Positions 1-13,200 of a DNA stretch of 64,000 nt are shown here, piece by piece. The DNA is taken from positions 35,204,121-35,268,120 of the forward strand of contig NC_088711.1 in NCBI RefSeq assembly GCF_963576615.1. The letters run 5' to 3'. The stretch's first letter is position 1. Every line of letters starts with the position of its first letter. The DNA comes from Watersipora subatra. Taxonomy: Eukaryota > Bryozoa > Gymnolaemata > Cheilostomatida > Watersiporidae. The position numbers were made by a program, and so were the translations under genes. The notes beneath the pieces were generated by a model. It was given only the letters and a program-made list of their open reading frames with translations, was not told the origin of the DNA and did no database searches.

Positions 1-115
1 GCAATCCATATGTGCCCTTGCATTCCATGTGCCCTTGCATTCCACATGTGCCCTTGCATTCCATATGTTCCCTCGCATTCCATGTGCCCTTGCTCATATT
101 AAGGTCAGCAAGGTT
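1..115. repeat. Short tandem repeat, CATTCCATATGTGCCCTTG-like units
   Basis: About five degenerate units of 18-25 bp built on 'cattccatgtgcccttg' run from the window edge to about 115. The array may continue to the left of the window. No coding potential is visible. Confidence 0.75.
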
Positions 116-880
116 TTCAAGTAAATGTTTTTTTATTCTTAACTGACATAAGCTTTTGGTCGCAGCAAGTGAGTTGCTGTTAAATCAATTGCTGCTACTA
201 ACTTTGGAAGCAGGTACAGTAGACTCCCTGAGAGTAGACGCCCTAAAAGCGTAAATAGTCCATTCCAAGAACGTTTACATTATAAAGATTTTATGTTACA
301 TGAACAGTAAAATGCATGTAAATTGCCAAATCTGTTTCAAGATTTCCCAAACTCACCTCTTTGGCCTTTCAAAAGGAAAAAAGCTAGACTTAACATTTAG
401 ATTGAATCACTGAACAGTAACTGTGGTATTATTGGCATGTATCGACAACTTCTTTTTTTCCTCATCAACTTTCACTTCGTTTACGGTTGATGGTAGTTTT
501 GCGTTAAGTTAATAGAATGAACTCCTTAAATGTTAATTCAAATTGATTTTTTTAGTTTTTCCTAGACAACAAAATCTATGGTAGTTAAAAAAAAATTAAA
601 AACAGTTGTATGTGCCTAAAACAAAGTAGAAAAGAAAAAAACATTTACTAATGTAAGAGCGGCGTCTGTCTGTCAGTCTATTTTTCTGACACCAGAACTA
701 GAGGTTAGGATAAGAGATTGATTTCAATGAGACAGCAACTCGTGACTATACTGTCAGGGTATGACAGTATAATAGAGCCGGCATAATAGAGATACCCCTA
801 TATGTCATACTTTTCTCTCAAATGCAGCAATAGAGAAAACAATGTTTTCAATAAGAAATTAAATTTTTTTATAATACATA
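116..880. other. Non-coding stretch, possible MITE body
   Basis: No exon or long ORF is seen. At 215-224 the sequence TACAGTAGAC begins what may be a terminal inverted repeat; its reverse complement, GTCTACTGTA, lies at 888-897 at the start of the 26-bp array. The segment may therefore be a roughly 680-bp MITE-like element. Only about 10 bp of the ends match exactly, so this is tentative. Confidence 0.35.
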
Positions 881-3800
881 TAGGAGTGTCTACTGTATAA
901 TACATATAGGAGTGACTACTGTATAATACATATGGGAGTGTCTACTGTTTAATATATATATGAGCACCTACTATATAATACATATAGGAGCGTTTACTAT
1001 ATAATACATATAGGAGTGTCTACTGTATAATACATATGGGAGTGTCTACTGTATAATACATATAGGAATGTCTACTGTATAATACATATAGGAGCATCTA
1101 TTCTATAATACATATAGGAGTGTCTACTGTATAATATATATGGGAGCGTCTACTGTATAATACATATGGGAGCGTCTACTATATAATACATAGAGGAGTG
1201 TCTACTGTATAATACATATAGGAGCGTCTACTGTATAATACATATAGGAGTGTCTACTGTATAATACATATAGGAATGTCTACTGTATAATACATATAGG
1301 AGTGTCTGCTGTATAATACATATAGGAGTGTCTACTATATAATACATATAGGAGTGTCTGCTGTATAATACATATAGGTGTGTCTACTGTATAATACATA
1401 TAGGAGTGTCTACTGTATAATATATATGGGAGCGTCTACTGTATAATACATATAGGAGTGTCTGCTGTATAATACATAGAGGAGTGTCTACTGTATAATA
1501 CATATAGGAGTGTCTACTGTATAATACATATAGGAGTGTCTGCTGTATAATACATATAGGAGTGTCTACTGTATAATACATATAGGAGCATCTATTCTAT
1601 AATACATATAGGAGTGTCTACTGTATAATACATAGAGGAGTGTCTACTGTATAATACATATAGGAGCGTCTACTGTATAATACATATAAGAGTGTCTACT
1701 GTATAATATATATAGGAGTGTCTACTGTATAATATATATGGGAGTGTCTACTGTATAATACATATAGGAGCGTCTATTCTATAATACATATAGGAGTGTC
1801 TACTGTATAATACATATAGGAGTGTCTGCTGTATAATACATATAGGAGCGTCTACTGTATAATACATATAGGAGTGTCTACTGTATAATACATATAGGAG
1901 TGTCTGCTGTATAATACATATAGGAGTGTCTACTGTATAATACATATAGGAGCATCTATTCTATAATACATATAGGAGTGTCTACTGTATAATACATAGA
2001 GGAGTGTCTACTGTATAATACATATAGGAGCGTCTACTGTATAATACATATAAGAGTGTCTACTGTATAATACATATAGGAGTGTCTACTGTATAATACA
2101 TATAGGAGTGTCTGCTGTATAATACATATAGGAGTGTCTACTGTATAATACATATAGGAGCATCTATTCTATAATACATATAGGAGTGTCTACTGTATAA
2201 TACATAGAGGAGTGTCTACTGTATAATACATATAGGAGCGTCTACTGTATAATACATATAAGAGTGTCTACTGTATAATACATATAGGAGTGTCTACTGT
2301 ATAATACATATAGGAGTGTCTGCTGTATAATACATATAGGAGTGTCTACTGTATAATACATATAGGAGTGTCTGTTGTATAATACATATAGGAGCGTCTA
2401 CTGTATAATACATATAAGAGTGTCTACTGTATAATACATATAGGAGCGTCTACTGTATAATACATATAGGAGTGTCTGTTGTATAATACATATAGGAGCG
2501 TCTGCTGTATAATACATATAGGAGTGTCTACTGTATAATACATAGAGGAGTGTCTACTGTATAATACATATAGGAGTGTCTGCTGTATAATACATATAGG
2601 AGCGTCTACTGTATAATACATATAGGAGTGTCTACTGTATAATACATATAGGAGTGTCTACTGTATAATACATATAGGAGCGTCTGCTGTATAATACATA
2701 TAGGAGTGTCTGCTGTATAATACATATAGGAGCGTCTACTGTATAATACATATAGGAGTGTCTACTGTATAATATATATGGGAGTGTCTGCTGTATAATA
2801 CATATAGGAGCGTCTTCTGTATAATACATATAGGAGTGTCTACTGTATAATATATATAGGAGTGTCTGCTGTATAATACATATAGGAGCGTCTACTGTAT
2901 AATACATATAGGAGTGTCTGTTGTATAATACATATAGGAGCGTCTACTGTATAATACATATAAGAGTGTCTACTGTATAATACATATAGGAGCGTCTACT
3001 GTATAATACATATAGGAGTGTCTGTTGTATAATACATATAGGAGCGTCTACTGTATAATACATATAAGAGTGTCTACTGTATAATACATATAGGAGTGTC
3101 TACTGTATAATACATATAGGAGTGTCTACTGTATAATACATATAAGAGTGTCTGCTGTATAATACATATAGGAGTGTCTACTGTATAATACATATAGGAG
3201 TGTCTACTGTATAATACATATAGGAGTGTCTACTGTATAATACATATAGGAGTGTCTGCTGTATAATACATATAGGAGCGTCTACTGTATAATACATATA
3301 GGAGCGTCTATTCTATAATACATATAGGAGTGTCTACTGTATAATACATATAGGAGTGTCTACTGTATAATACATATAGGAGTGTCTGCTGTATAATACA
3401 TATAGGAGCGTCTTCTGTATAATACATATAGGAGTGTCTACTGTATAATATATATGGGAGCGTCTACTGTATAATACATATGGGAGCGTCTACTATATAA
3501 TACATAGAGGAGTGTCTACTGTATAATACATATAAGAGTGTCTACTGTATAATACATATAGGAGTGTCTGCTGTATAATACATATAGGAGCGTCTACTGT
3601 ATAATATGCATAGGAGTGTCTACTGTATAATACATATAGGAGCGTCTATTCTATAATACATATAGGAGTGTCTACTGTATAATACATATAGGAGCGTCTA
3701 CTGTATAATACATATAAGAGTGTCTACTGTATAATACATATAGGAGTGTCTACTGTATAATACATATAGGAGTGTCTACTGTATAATATATATGGGAGCG

Positions 3801-5005
3801 TCTACTGTATAATACATATGGGAGCGTCTACTATATAATACATAGAGGAGTGTCTACTGTATAATACATATAAGAGTGTCTGCTGTATAATACATATAGG
3901 AGCGTCTACTGTATAATACATATAGGAGCGTCTACTGTATAATACATATAGGAGCGTCTATTCTATAATACATATAGGAGTGTCTACTGTATAATATATA
4001 TAGGAGCGTCTACTGTATAATACATATAGGAGCGTCTACTGTATAATACATATAGGAGTGTCTACTGTATAATACATATAGGAGTGTCTGCTGTATAATA
4101 CATATAGGAGTGTCTACTGTATAATATATATAGGAACGTCTACTGTATAATACATATAAGAGTGTCTACTGTATAATATATATAGGAGCGTCTACTGTAT
4201 AATACATATAGGAGTGTCTACTGTATAATACATATAGGAGCGTCTATTCTATAATACATATAGGAGTGTCTACTGTATAATACATATAGGAGTGTCTACT
4301 GTATAATACATATAGGAGTGTCTACTGTATAATACATATAGGAGTGTCTGCTGTATAATACATATAGGAGCGTCTACTGTATAATACATATAGGAGCGTC
4401 TATTCTATAATACATATAGGAGTGTCTACTGTATAATACATATAGGAGCGTCTACTGTATAATACATATGGGAGTGTCTACTGTATAATACATATAGGAG
4501 CGTCTGCTGTATAATACATATAGGAGCGTCTTCTGTATAATACATATAGGAGTGTCTACTGTATAATACATATAGGAGTGTCTATTCTATAATACATATA
4601 GGAGTGTCTACTGTATAATATATATGGGAGTGTCTACTGTATAATACATATAGGAGTGTCTACTGTATAATACATATAGGTGTGTCTTCTGTATAATACA
4701 TATAGGAGTGTCTACTGTATAATACATATAGGAGTGTCTATTCTATAATACATATAGGAGTGTCTACTGTATAATATATATGGGAGTGTCTACTGTATAA
4801 TACATATAGGAGTGTCTTCTGTATAATACATATAGGAGTGTCTACTGTATAATACATATAGGAGTGTCTATTCTATAATACATATAGGAGTGTCTACTGT
4901 ATAATATATATGGGAGTGTCTACTGTATAATACATATAGGAGTGTCTACTGTATAATACATAGAGGAGCGTCTGCTGTATAATACATATAGGTGTTTCTA
5001 TTGTA
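881..5005. repeat. Large minisatellite, 26-bp unit, about 158 copies
   Basis: The unit is 26 bp, with core GGAGTGTCTACTGTATAATA followed by CATATA. Copies differ at a few fixed positions (GTG/GCG, TACTG/TGCTG/TATTC, CATATA/CATAGA/TATATG). Combinations of variants recur as blocks: a GCATCTATTC variant followed by the same neighbours appears near 1588, 1952 and 2159, at spacings of 364 and 208 bp (14 and 8 units). That implies segmental amplification of multi-unit blocks. Tyr-rich ORFs on the minus strand here are artefacts of the repeat. Confidence 0.97.
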
Positions 5006-5007
5006 CA

Positions 5008-5125
5008 ATACACCTACGTATTATGTACAGCGACCAAATAGGTCAATGACTTCACCAATGTGTTATGCGCAGCGACTCAATAGGTCAATGACTTCACCAA
5101 TGTGTTATGCACAGTGACCCAATAG
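5008..5125. repeat. 42-bp tandem repeat, about 2.5 copies
   Basis: Units carrying 'aataggtcaatgacttcacc' and 'aatgtgttatgcgcagcgac' repeat with a period of about 42 bp directly after the 26-bp array. Confidence 0.7.
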
Positions 5126-5239
5126 TTCATGCTTAGTAATATTCAAGAACCTTAAAAAATCTGGCAACCGTTCTCTAAATAACTCTCAGAATCAATGTCC
5201 ATTTAATGCTGTAATTTGTAGCTCTCCACCATTTTTTCC

Positions 5240-5795
5240 AGCGCTAGGACACTTTGTTACTATGACACTAGGACACTATGACGCTAGGACATTAGGAACC
5301 TATGTTACTATGATACTATGACATTAGGACGCTATGTTTCTGTGATACTATGATACTAGACACTATGTTACTATGATGCTATGTTACTAGCAAACTATGA
5401 CACTATGTTACTGTGATACTATGACACTATGTCACTGTGTTACTATGACACTATGTTACTATGACACTATGATACTATGCTACTATGATATTATGACAAT
5501 ATGATATTATGACACTATGAGACTATGTTTCTATGATACTATGACACTAGGAGGCTATGACACTATGACACTTAGACACTATGTTACTATGATACTTTGA
5601 CACTAGGAGACTATGTTTCTATGATACTATGACGCTAGAAGACTATGATACTATGGCGCTTGGATACTATGTTAATATGATACTAAGACACTTAGAGACT
5701 AGGCGCCTAGGAGACTATGAAACTATGACACTTGGACACTAGAACACAATGACACGATGACACTCAAATACTATGACACTAGGACACGGTGACGT
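5240..5795. repeat. Degenerate ACTATGAC-type simple repeat
   Basis: Irregular 8-11 bp words of the form gACACTATG, TTACTATGA and ACACTAGGA fill about 550 bp. The period is not constant, so this is an old, diverged low-complexity array. Confidence 0.8.
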
Positions 5796-5924
5796 TATGC
5801 TTTGCTAGCAGCATAACAATAACATTTTAGATCAGTTCCCTGCTGCCATAAACCAAGATATTTTGTGTGCTTGCAACAATTCATCATTTGATCAGATGCA
5901 TATCACTCTATATTTTGAAAGTCA

Positions 5925-6750
5925 TGTATGTTATACATACATGGTTGTTATACATACATACGTACATACGTATATATGTACATACATATGTACGTATACA
6001 TGTACATACATATGTACGTACATACATATGTACATACATACATACATATGTACGTACATACATATGTACATACATACGTACATACATACGTACATACATA
6101 CGTATGTACATACATACATACGTACATACATACGTACATACATACATACATACATACGTACGTGCATACGTATGTACCTACGTACATACATACGTACATA
6201 CATATGTACATACGTACGTACATACGTACATATGTACGTACATACGTACATACATACGTACGTACATACATTTGTACGTACATGCGTACATACGTACATA
6301 CATACATACGTACGTGCATACGTATGTACCTACGTACATACATACGTACATACATACGTACATACGTACGTACATACGTACATATGTACGTACATACGTA
6401 CATACATACATACGTACATACATACGTACGTACATGCGTACATACATACGTACGTACATACGTGCATACATACGTACATACGTATGTACATACGTACGTA
6501 CATACGTACATACATACGTATGTACATAAATACATACGTGTGTACGTATATACATACCTGCATCCGTACATACACATGTACATATGTACATACAATTGTG
6601 CGTACATATGTACATATGTATGTACATACATACACACATACGTAGATACATACATACGTACGTACATACATACATACATACATACATACTTATTATATAC
6701 ACCTACATGTCTGTTATACATTCATGAATACATACATACATTCATGTCCG
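5925..6750. repeat. CATA/CGTA tetranucleotide array
   Basis: About 820 bp of 4-bp units CATA, CGTA and TGTA in mixed order. CGTACATA-type words are nearly self-complementary, so both strands read open in several frames, producing long His-Thr-Tyr or Met-Tyr-Val-Cys ORFs that are artefacts. Nothing else is seen from 5796 to 5924. Confidence 0.95.
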
Positions 6751-7005
6751 TTTTTTTAAAGTAATTTGTTAATTACCCAAAGCTTATAGAACAAATAAAA
6801 CTTGAATACCAACTTCTCTTTGTAATTTGACCAAAGTTATTTAACAGAAGCAACACAGTAAACATTGACAAAACCCATGCTTTTAAGTTGGCACGCAGTC
6901 TCCGAGTGCATTGTCAGCTCTTTATAATAGATAGTCTGATGCTGGCCTGGTGCAGAAGTAGACTGTTATTAGTGGTTTTTGCTAAAGACTTCTGTAATGT
7001 TTCAG

Positions 7006-7206
7006 TCTAAACGTCTTCTCTGATGATCAGTTCAAGCAATTACTAAATAACGGAGGAGCTGTGAGTGTGTCCGAGGGAAAGAAGCTCTTTGGAGATATCG
7101 GTGTGAGCAGCAATGATGCCAACCTCAAAGTGGCTTTGAATAATTGCAAGGTTACACCAACTAACCGAGCTGATGATCCTAATAGTCGTTCTGTTATTGA
7201 GAACGG
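7006..7206 (+). CDS. ZP gene internal exon (ZP-C, first half)
   Basis: The acceptor is ...aatgtttcag at 7005 and the donor GGgtgaga at 7207. It encodes 66 full codons beginning LNVFSDDQF, with VSVSEGKKLF, a conserved Cys in NNCKVTPT, and SRSVIENG at the end. The last two bases complete a Gly codon with the next exon, giving the ENGC motif typical of ZP-C. Confidence 0.9.
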
Positions 7207-10200
7207 GTGAGATATAAGCCTCACAGTCTCTTTAATAATTATTTCATTAACTACCCTATGTTCCTGGTAATGTTCCTTAACTACCCTATGCTCCTGGTAA
7301 TGTTCATTAACTACCCTATGTTCCTGGTCATGTTCATTAACTACCCTATGCTCCTGGTCATGTTCATTAACTACTCTATGCCCCTGGTAATGTTCATTAA
7401 CTACCCTATGCTCCTGGTCATGTTCATTAACTACCCTATGTTCCTGGTCATGTTCATTAACTACCCTATGCTCCTGGTCATGTTCATTAACTACCCTATG
7501 CTCCTGGTCATGTTCATTATAATCATCTCTAGCCTGACATGAAACAAACAAAAGAAATCTGAAGTGGGAATTCGGCAAAAATACACTCTGATGTTGTTCA
7601 ATTGATTCACATTTTCTTCAACATCTAAGAATCATGACTTATCACTCAGTGAATGAAAGCACTCTACAGGTTAAAAAGGGTATTGAGAACTTTGATGTAC
7701 TTTCACATTTTTTACCATGTACCTTCTCATTTAATTTTCATGTCATATACAGTATGTATGTAGGAATAAAAAAGCTAAACTTGAAAGGAATAGAAATTTA
7801 TGATTTGACAAAATTTTTGCTTGCATACAAATACATTTTCATCTATGATGGCTAACCAAGCTGTTCCTTGGTACTATTTAAGCTATATATTGTATATATA
7901 GTATATATATAATATATATAATATATATATAATATATATACATATATATAAATATATATATATTATATATATATGTATATATATGTATACATATATATAT
8001 ATAAATATATATATAAAAATATATATATATACATATATATACACATATATAAATATGCGTATATATATATATATAATAGATTGTATGTCAGCTCTAAAGT
8101 AAAGAGATGTTAACCATGCAAAAACTTAATTATGAAGCAGCGAATTAAATGAAATCTATTCCAAATCTTTTTGGAAAGGATCTTATTATCTTTCATGGCT
8201 GCAATATATACCTATGCTAGGTGAATACTTGGCATTATATACCTATGCTAGCTGAATGCTTGGCATTATATACCTATGCTAGCTGAATGCTTGGTATTAT
8301 ATACCTATGCTAACTGAATGCTAGGCATTATATACCTATGCTAGCTGAATGCTCATTATTATATACCTATGCTAGCTGAATGCTTGGTATTATATACCTA
8401 TGCTAGCTGAATGCTTGGCATTATATACCTATGCTAGCTGAATGCTTGGTATTATATACCTATGCTAGCTGAATGCTCAGCATTGTATGTCTATGCTAGC
8501 TGAATGCTCGGTATTATACACCTATGCTAGGTGAATGCTAGGTATTATATACCTATGCTAGCTGAATGCTCAGCATTATATACTTATGCTAGCTGAATGC
8601 TTGGCATTATATACTTATGCTAGCTGAATGCTCGGTATTGTATACCTATGCTAGCTGAATGCTCAGTATTATATGCCTATGCTAGATGAATGCTTGGTAT
8701 TATATACCTATGCTAGCTGAATGCTCAGCATTATATACCTATGCTAGCTGAATGCTTGGTATCATATACCTATGCTAACTGAATGCTTGGTATTATATAC
8801 CTATGCTAGCTGAATGCTCATTATTATATACCTATGCTAGCTGAATGCTTGGTATTATATACCTATGCTAGCTGAATGCTTGGCATTATATACCTATGCT
8901 AGCTGAATGCTTGGCATTATATACCTATGCTAGCTGAATGCTTGGTATTATATACCTATGCTAACTGAATGCTAGGCATTATATACCTATGCTAGCTGAA
9001 TGCTCATTATTATATACCTATGCTAGCTGAATGCTTGGTATTATATACCTATGCTAGCTGAATGCTTGGCATTATATACCTATGCTAGCTGAATGCTTGG
9101 TATTATATACCTATGCTAGCTGAATGCTCATTATTATATACCTATGCTAGGTGAATGCTCGGCATTATATACCTATGCTAGCTGAATGCTCAGCATTATA
9201 TACCTATGCTAGCTGAATGCTTGGCATTATATACCTATGCTAGGTGAATGCTCGGTATTATATACCTATGCTAGCTGAATGCTCAGCATTATATACCTAT
9301 GCTAGCTGAATGCTCAGCATTATATACCTATGCTAGCTGAATGCTCAGCATTATATACCTATGCTAGCTGAATGCGCGGTATTATATACCTACAATATGC
9401 TAGCTGAATGCTTGGTATTATATACCTATGCTAGCTGAATGCTCAGCATTATATACCTATGCTAGCTGAATGCGCGGTATTATATACCTACAATATGCTA
9501 GCTGAATGCTTGGTATTATATACTTATGCTAGCTGAATGCTTGGTATTATATACCTATGCTAGCTGAATGCTCATTATTATATACCTATGCTAGGTGAAT
9601 GCTCGGCATTATATACCTATGCTAGCTGAATGCTTGGCATTATATACCTATGCTAGCTGAATGCTCAGCATTATATACCTATGCTAGCTGAATGCTCAGC
9701 ATTATATACCTATGCTAGCTGAATGCTCAGCATTATATACCTATGCTAGCTGAATGCTTGGCATTACATACCTATGCTAGCTGAATGCTTGGCATTATAT
9801 ACTTATGCTAGCTGAATGCTTGGTATTATATACCTATGCTAGCTGAATGCTCATTATTATATACCTATGCTAGGTGAATGCTCGGCATTATATACCTGTG
9901 CTAGCTGAATGCTTGGCATTATGTACCTATGCTAGCTGAATGCTCAGCATTATATACCTATGCTAGCTGAATGCTCAGCATTATATACCTATGCTAGCTG
10001 AATGCTCAGCATTATATACCTATGCTAGCTGAATGCTTGGCATTATATACCTATGCTAGCTGAATGCTTGGCATTATATACCTATGCTAGCTGAATGCTC
10101 ATTATTATATACCTATGCTAGGTGAATGCTCGGCATTATATACCTGTGCTAGCTGAATGCTTGGCATTATGTACCTATGCTAGCTGAATGCTCAGCATTA

Positions 10201-13200
10201 TATACCTATGCTAGCTGAATGCTCAGCATTATATACCTATGCTAGCTGAATGCTCAGCATTATATACCTATGCTAGCTGAATGCTTGGCATTATATACCT
10301 ATGCTAGCTGAATGCTTGGCATTATATACCTATGCTAGCTGAATGCTCAGCATTATATACCTATGCTAGCTGAATGCTCAGCATTATATACCTATGCTAG
10401 CTGAATGCGCGGTATTATATGCCTATGCTAGCTGAATGCTTGGTATTTTATACCTATGCTAGCTGAATGCTCATTATTATATACTTATGCTAGCTGAATG
10501 CTCGGCATTATATACTTATGCTAGCTGAATGCCCGGTATTATATACCTATGCTAGCTGAGTTCTTGGTATTATATCCCTATGCTAGCTGAATGCTCGGTA
10601 TTATATACCCATGTTAGCTGAATGCTCGGCATTAAATACCTATGCTAGCTGAATGCCCGGTATTATATACCTATGCTAGCTGAATGCTTGGCATTATATA
10701 CCTATGCTAGCTGAATGCTTAGCATTATATACCTATGCTAGCTGAATGCTCGGCATTATATACCTATGCTAGATGAATGCTCGGCATTATATACTTATGC
10801 TAGCTGAATGCCCGGTATTATATACCTATGCTAGCTGAATGCTCGGCATTATATACCTATGCTAGCTGAATGCCGGTATTATATACTTATGCTAGCTGAA
10901 TGCTTGGCATTATATACGTATGCTAGCTGAATGCTTAGCATTATATACCTATGCTAGATGAATGCTCGGCATTATATACTTATGCTAGGTGAATGCTTGG
11001 CATTATATACAGTACTTCTGCTAGCTGAATGCTTGGTATTATATACCTATGCTAGCTGCGTGCTCGGTATTATATACCTATGCTAGATGAGTGCTTGGTA
11101 TTATATACCTATGCTAGCTGAATGCTCGGCATTATATACCTATGCTAGGTGAATGCTTGGCATTATATACCTATGCTAGCTGAATGCGCGGTATTATATA
11201 CCTATGCTAGGTGAATGCTTGGCATTGTATACCTATGCTAGCTGAATGCTCGGCATTATATACCTATGCTAGATGAAGGCTTGGAGTTGCACGGCTAATG
11301 AAATAATTACCCACTGAATTGGAGTAACTCGCCTTGTAAGCTGAGTGATCTAGCTGTGTTTGGAGCCAGGTTAATAATCATCTTACGTATTATTAGGTTA
11401 TAAGGAACAACTGCGCTTGTAAATAACCGTATGCGCTTAAGCGTGAGTATTTACTCGATGTAATGGATGTCATAACAATTGTTTACTTCTCAGGTACTTT
11501 AGTATAATGGTTAAGCTTGTTGTCACTAGGTCTGGAACTTCTGAGGTCTAATCCAGTGCGCTACAGATTTTTCATTGCCAGATTTTAACCACAGAGATAT
11601 AAACAAAAAGACCAACACTGAGATCCATAAATATATAAATTTGTTATGCCAATTTCATTAGAACATCCAGCTAAAATTGCAACTTTGATAGGATGCCAGC
11701 TGAACAGCGCAGATAGAGTTGCATCTACTTAGTAACACAGCTCCAAATTTTTAATTTTGAATGTTTAATTTTTGTCCAGCCTATTTACACATGCGCTAGT
11801 ACATGTAAGAGAATGGTTGGAGTATTCACTAGTTTCCATACAAAACATGGGTGAGTATTTGAGACTTCCAGACTGAGTTGTTTTGGTATACCAACAGAGA
11901 CACGTTTGAAGTACTCCTGCATATAGCCATTACCGGTAGGTTATGGTTGAACAATTAATGATCAATTTACTCTACAATATTCTCAAAATTTATAGATGCA
12001 AAACAGCGTATGGAATTCGAGTATTTTCACCGAAAAGATTTTCGATCTCGACGAGGTCATTCGTAGACCACAGAGGACAGCAAGCTTACCTGCACTGCAG
12101 TGTCGTTGTCTGTGGTCCCAGCAACATGGCAAGGTATGCATATAAATAAATTGCAGAATTAATAATTGAATGATACATGACATAGTTTATGACTCTACGC
12201 TATGTGTGCATTGTTTTGCAAATACTGTATTTTATAATGAGAGTGTATGTATGTTTATATATGTGTCTTTGAAGATTTTACCATTTTGCTGGGAAAACGA
12301 CATAAATCTTGTTTATCGGTTCCATGGGCTAATGACATTTACGTCATTTTGGACAGAAGTTGAAAAAGCTGTTGAACATTTAATGATGCAGGAAGAAGCT
12401 ATCAATGGTATTAGGTCCTAAATATTGTCAGCGATATAGTTATCTATGAGCTACAATGTAAAATGGATTATATGAGGGTGCACTGCATTACGCTATCAGC
12501 TCGAGAAATACGAAAACACGATCCTTACTAAAAATAAATGGAGGAGAAACACATCACTGTGCAACTCAACAGTTTTGATGAAAATCTAAAACTTTCTTTC
12601 ATCTCGCAATGGTCAATGACCTTTTGACTGATCAATATGCTAATAGTTCAGATAATGATTATAATGTAAATGCCGATGCCTTCGAACTTAATGTTAAACG
12701 CAATGGTTAAAGTAGCTCAGACAAAGATAAGGGGAAAAGCTTACACACATGGTGAAAAGAATGTGGTGTTGGTCTCTGACGAGAAGAATGTTTTAAAGCA
12801 TACCTTAAATACATAGTTGTTGTAATACATACGTATATGAATTAGGGCTTGCTATACAATACATAGACAGTTGTTGTCATACATACGTGTATGAATTAAG
12901 ACTTGCTATACAATACATACACAGTTGTTGTCATACATACGTGTATGAATTAAGACTTGCTATACCATACATAGACAGTTGTCATCATACATACGCATGT
13001 GAATTAGGACTTGCTATGCCATACATAGACAGTTGTTGTCATACATACGCATGTGAATTCGGACTTACTATACCATACATAGACAGATGTTGTAATACAT
13101 ACGTATATGAATTAGGGCTTGCTATACAATACATAGACAGTTGCCGTCATACATACGTGTATGAATTAAGACTTGCTATACCATACATACACAGTTGTTG

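Larger units (their letters stand above)
7207..11995 (+). other. Intron 1 of the ZP gene fragment
   Basis: A 4.8-kb GT-AG intron holding a 30-bp minisatellite, an AT-dinucleotide tract, a 31-bp minisatellite and a tRNA-like SINE head. The parts between (7520-7880, 8085-8204, 11287-11490 and 11576-11995) show no exon or recognisable element. Confidence 0.8.

Noticed and set aside
1384..2907. Minus-strand Tyr-rich open frames
   Set aside because: Products of the 26-bp minisatellite, with no start context or conservation.
881..5005. CRISPR-like direct repeats
   Set aside because: Units are contiguous with no unique spacers, and the host is an animal.
5863..6764. Several long open frames on both strands
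   Set aside because: They are translations of a 4-bp simple repeat; composition is only a few residues and all frames are open.
7027..7578. Open frames of 183 and 111 residues on opposite strands
   Set aside because: Generated by the 30-bp array in a ZP intron; the minus-strand frame also runs over the real plus-strand ZP exon.
12170..12421. Frame of 83 residues in ZP intron 2
   Set aside because: No recognisable domain; it follows a real splice donor at 12134 and has no acceptor or conservation I can argue.
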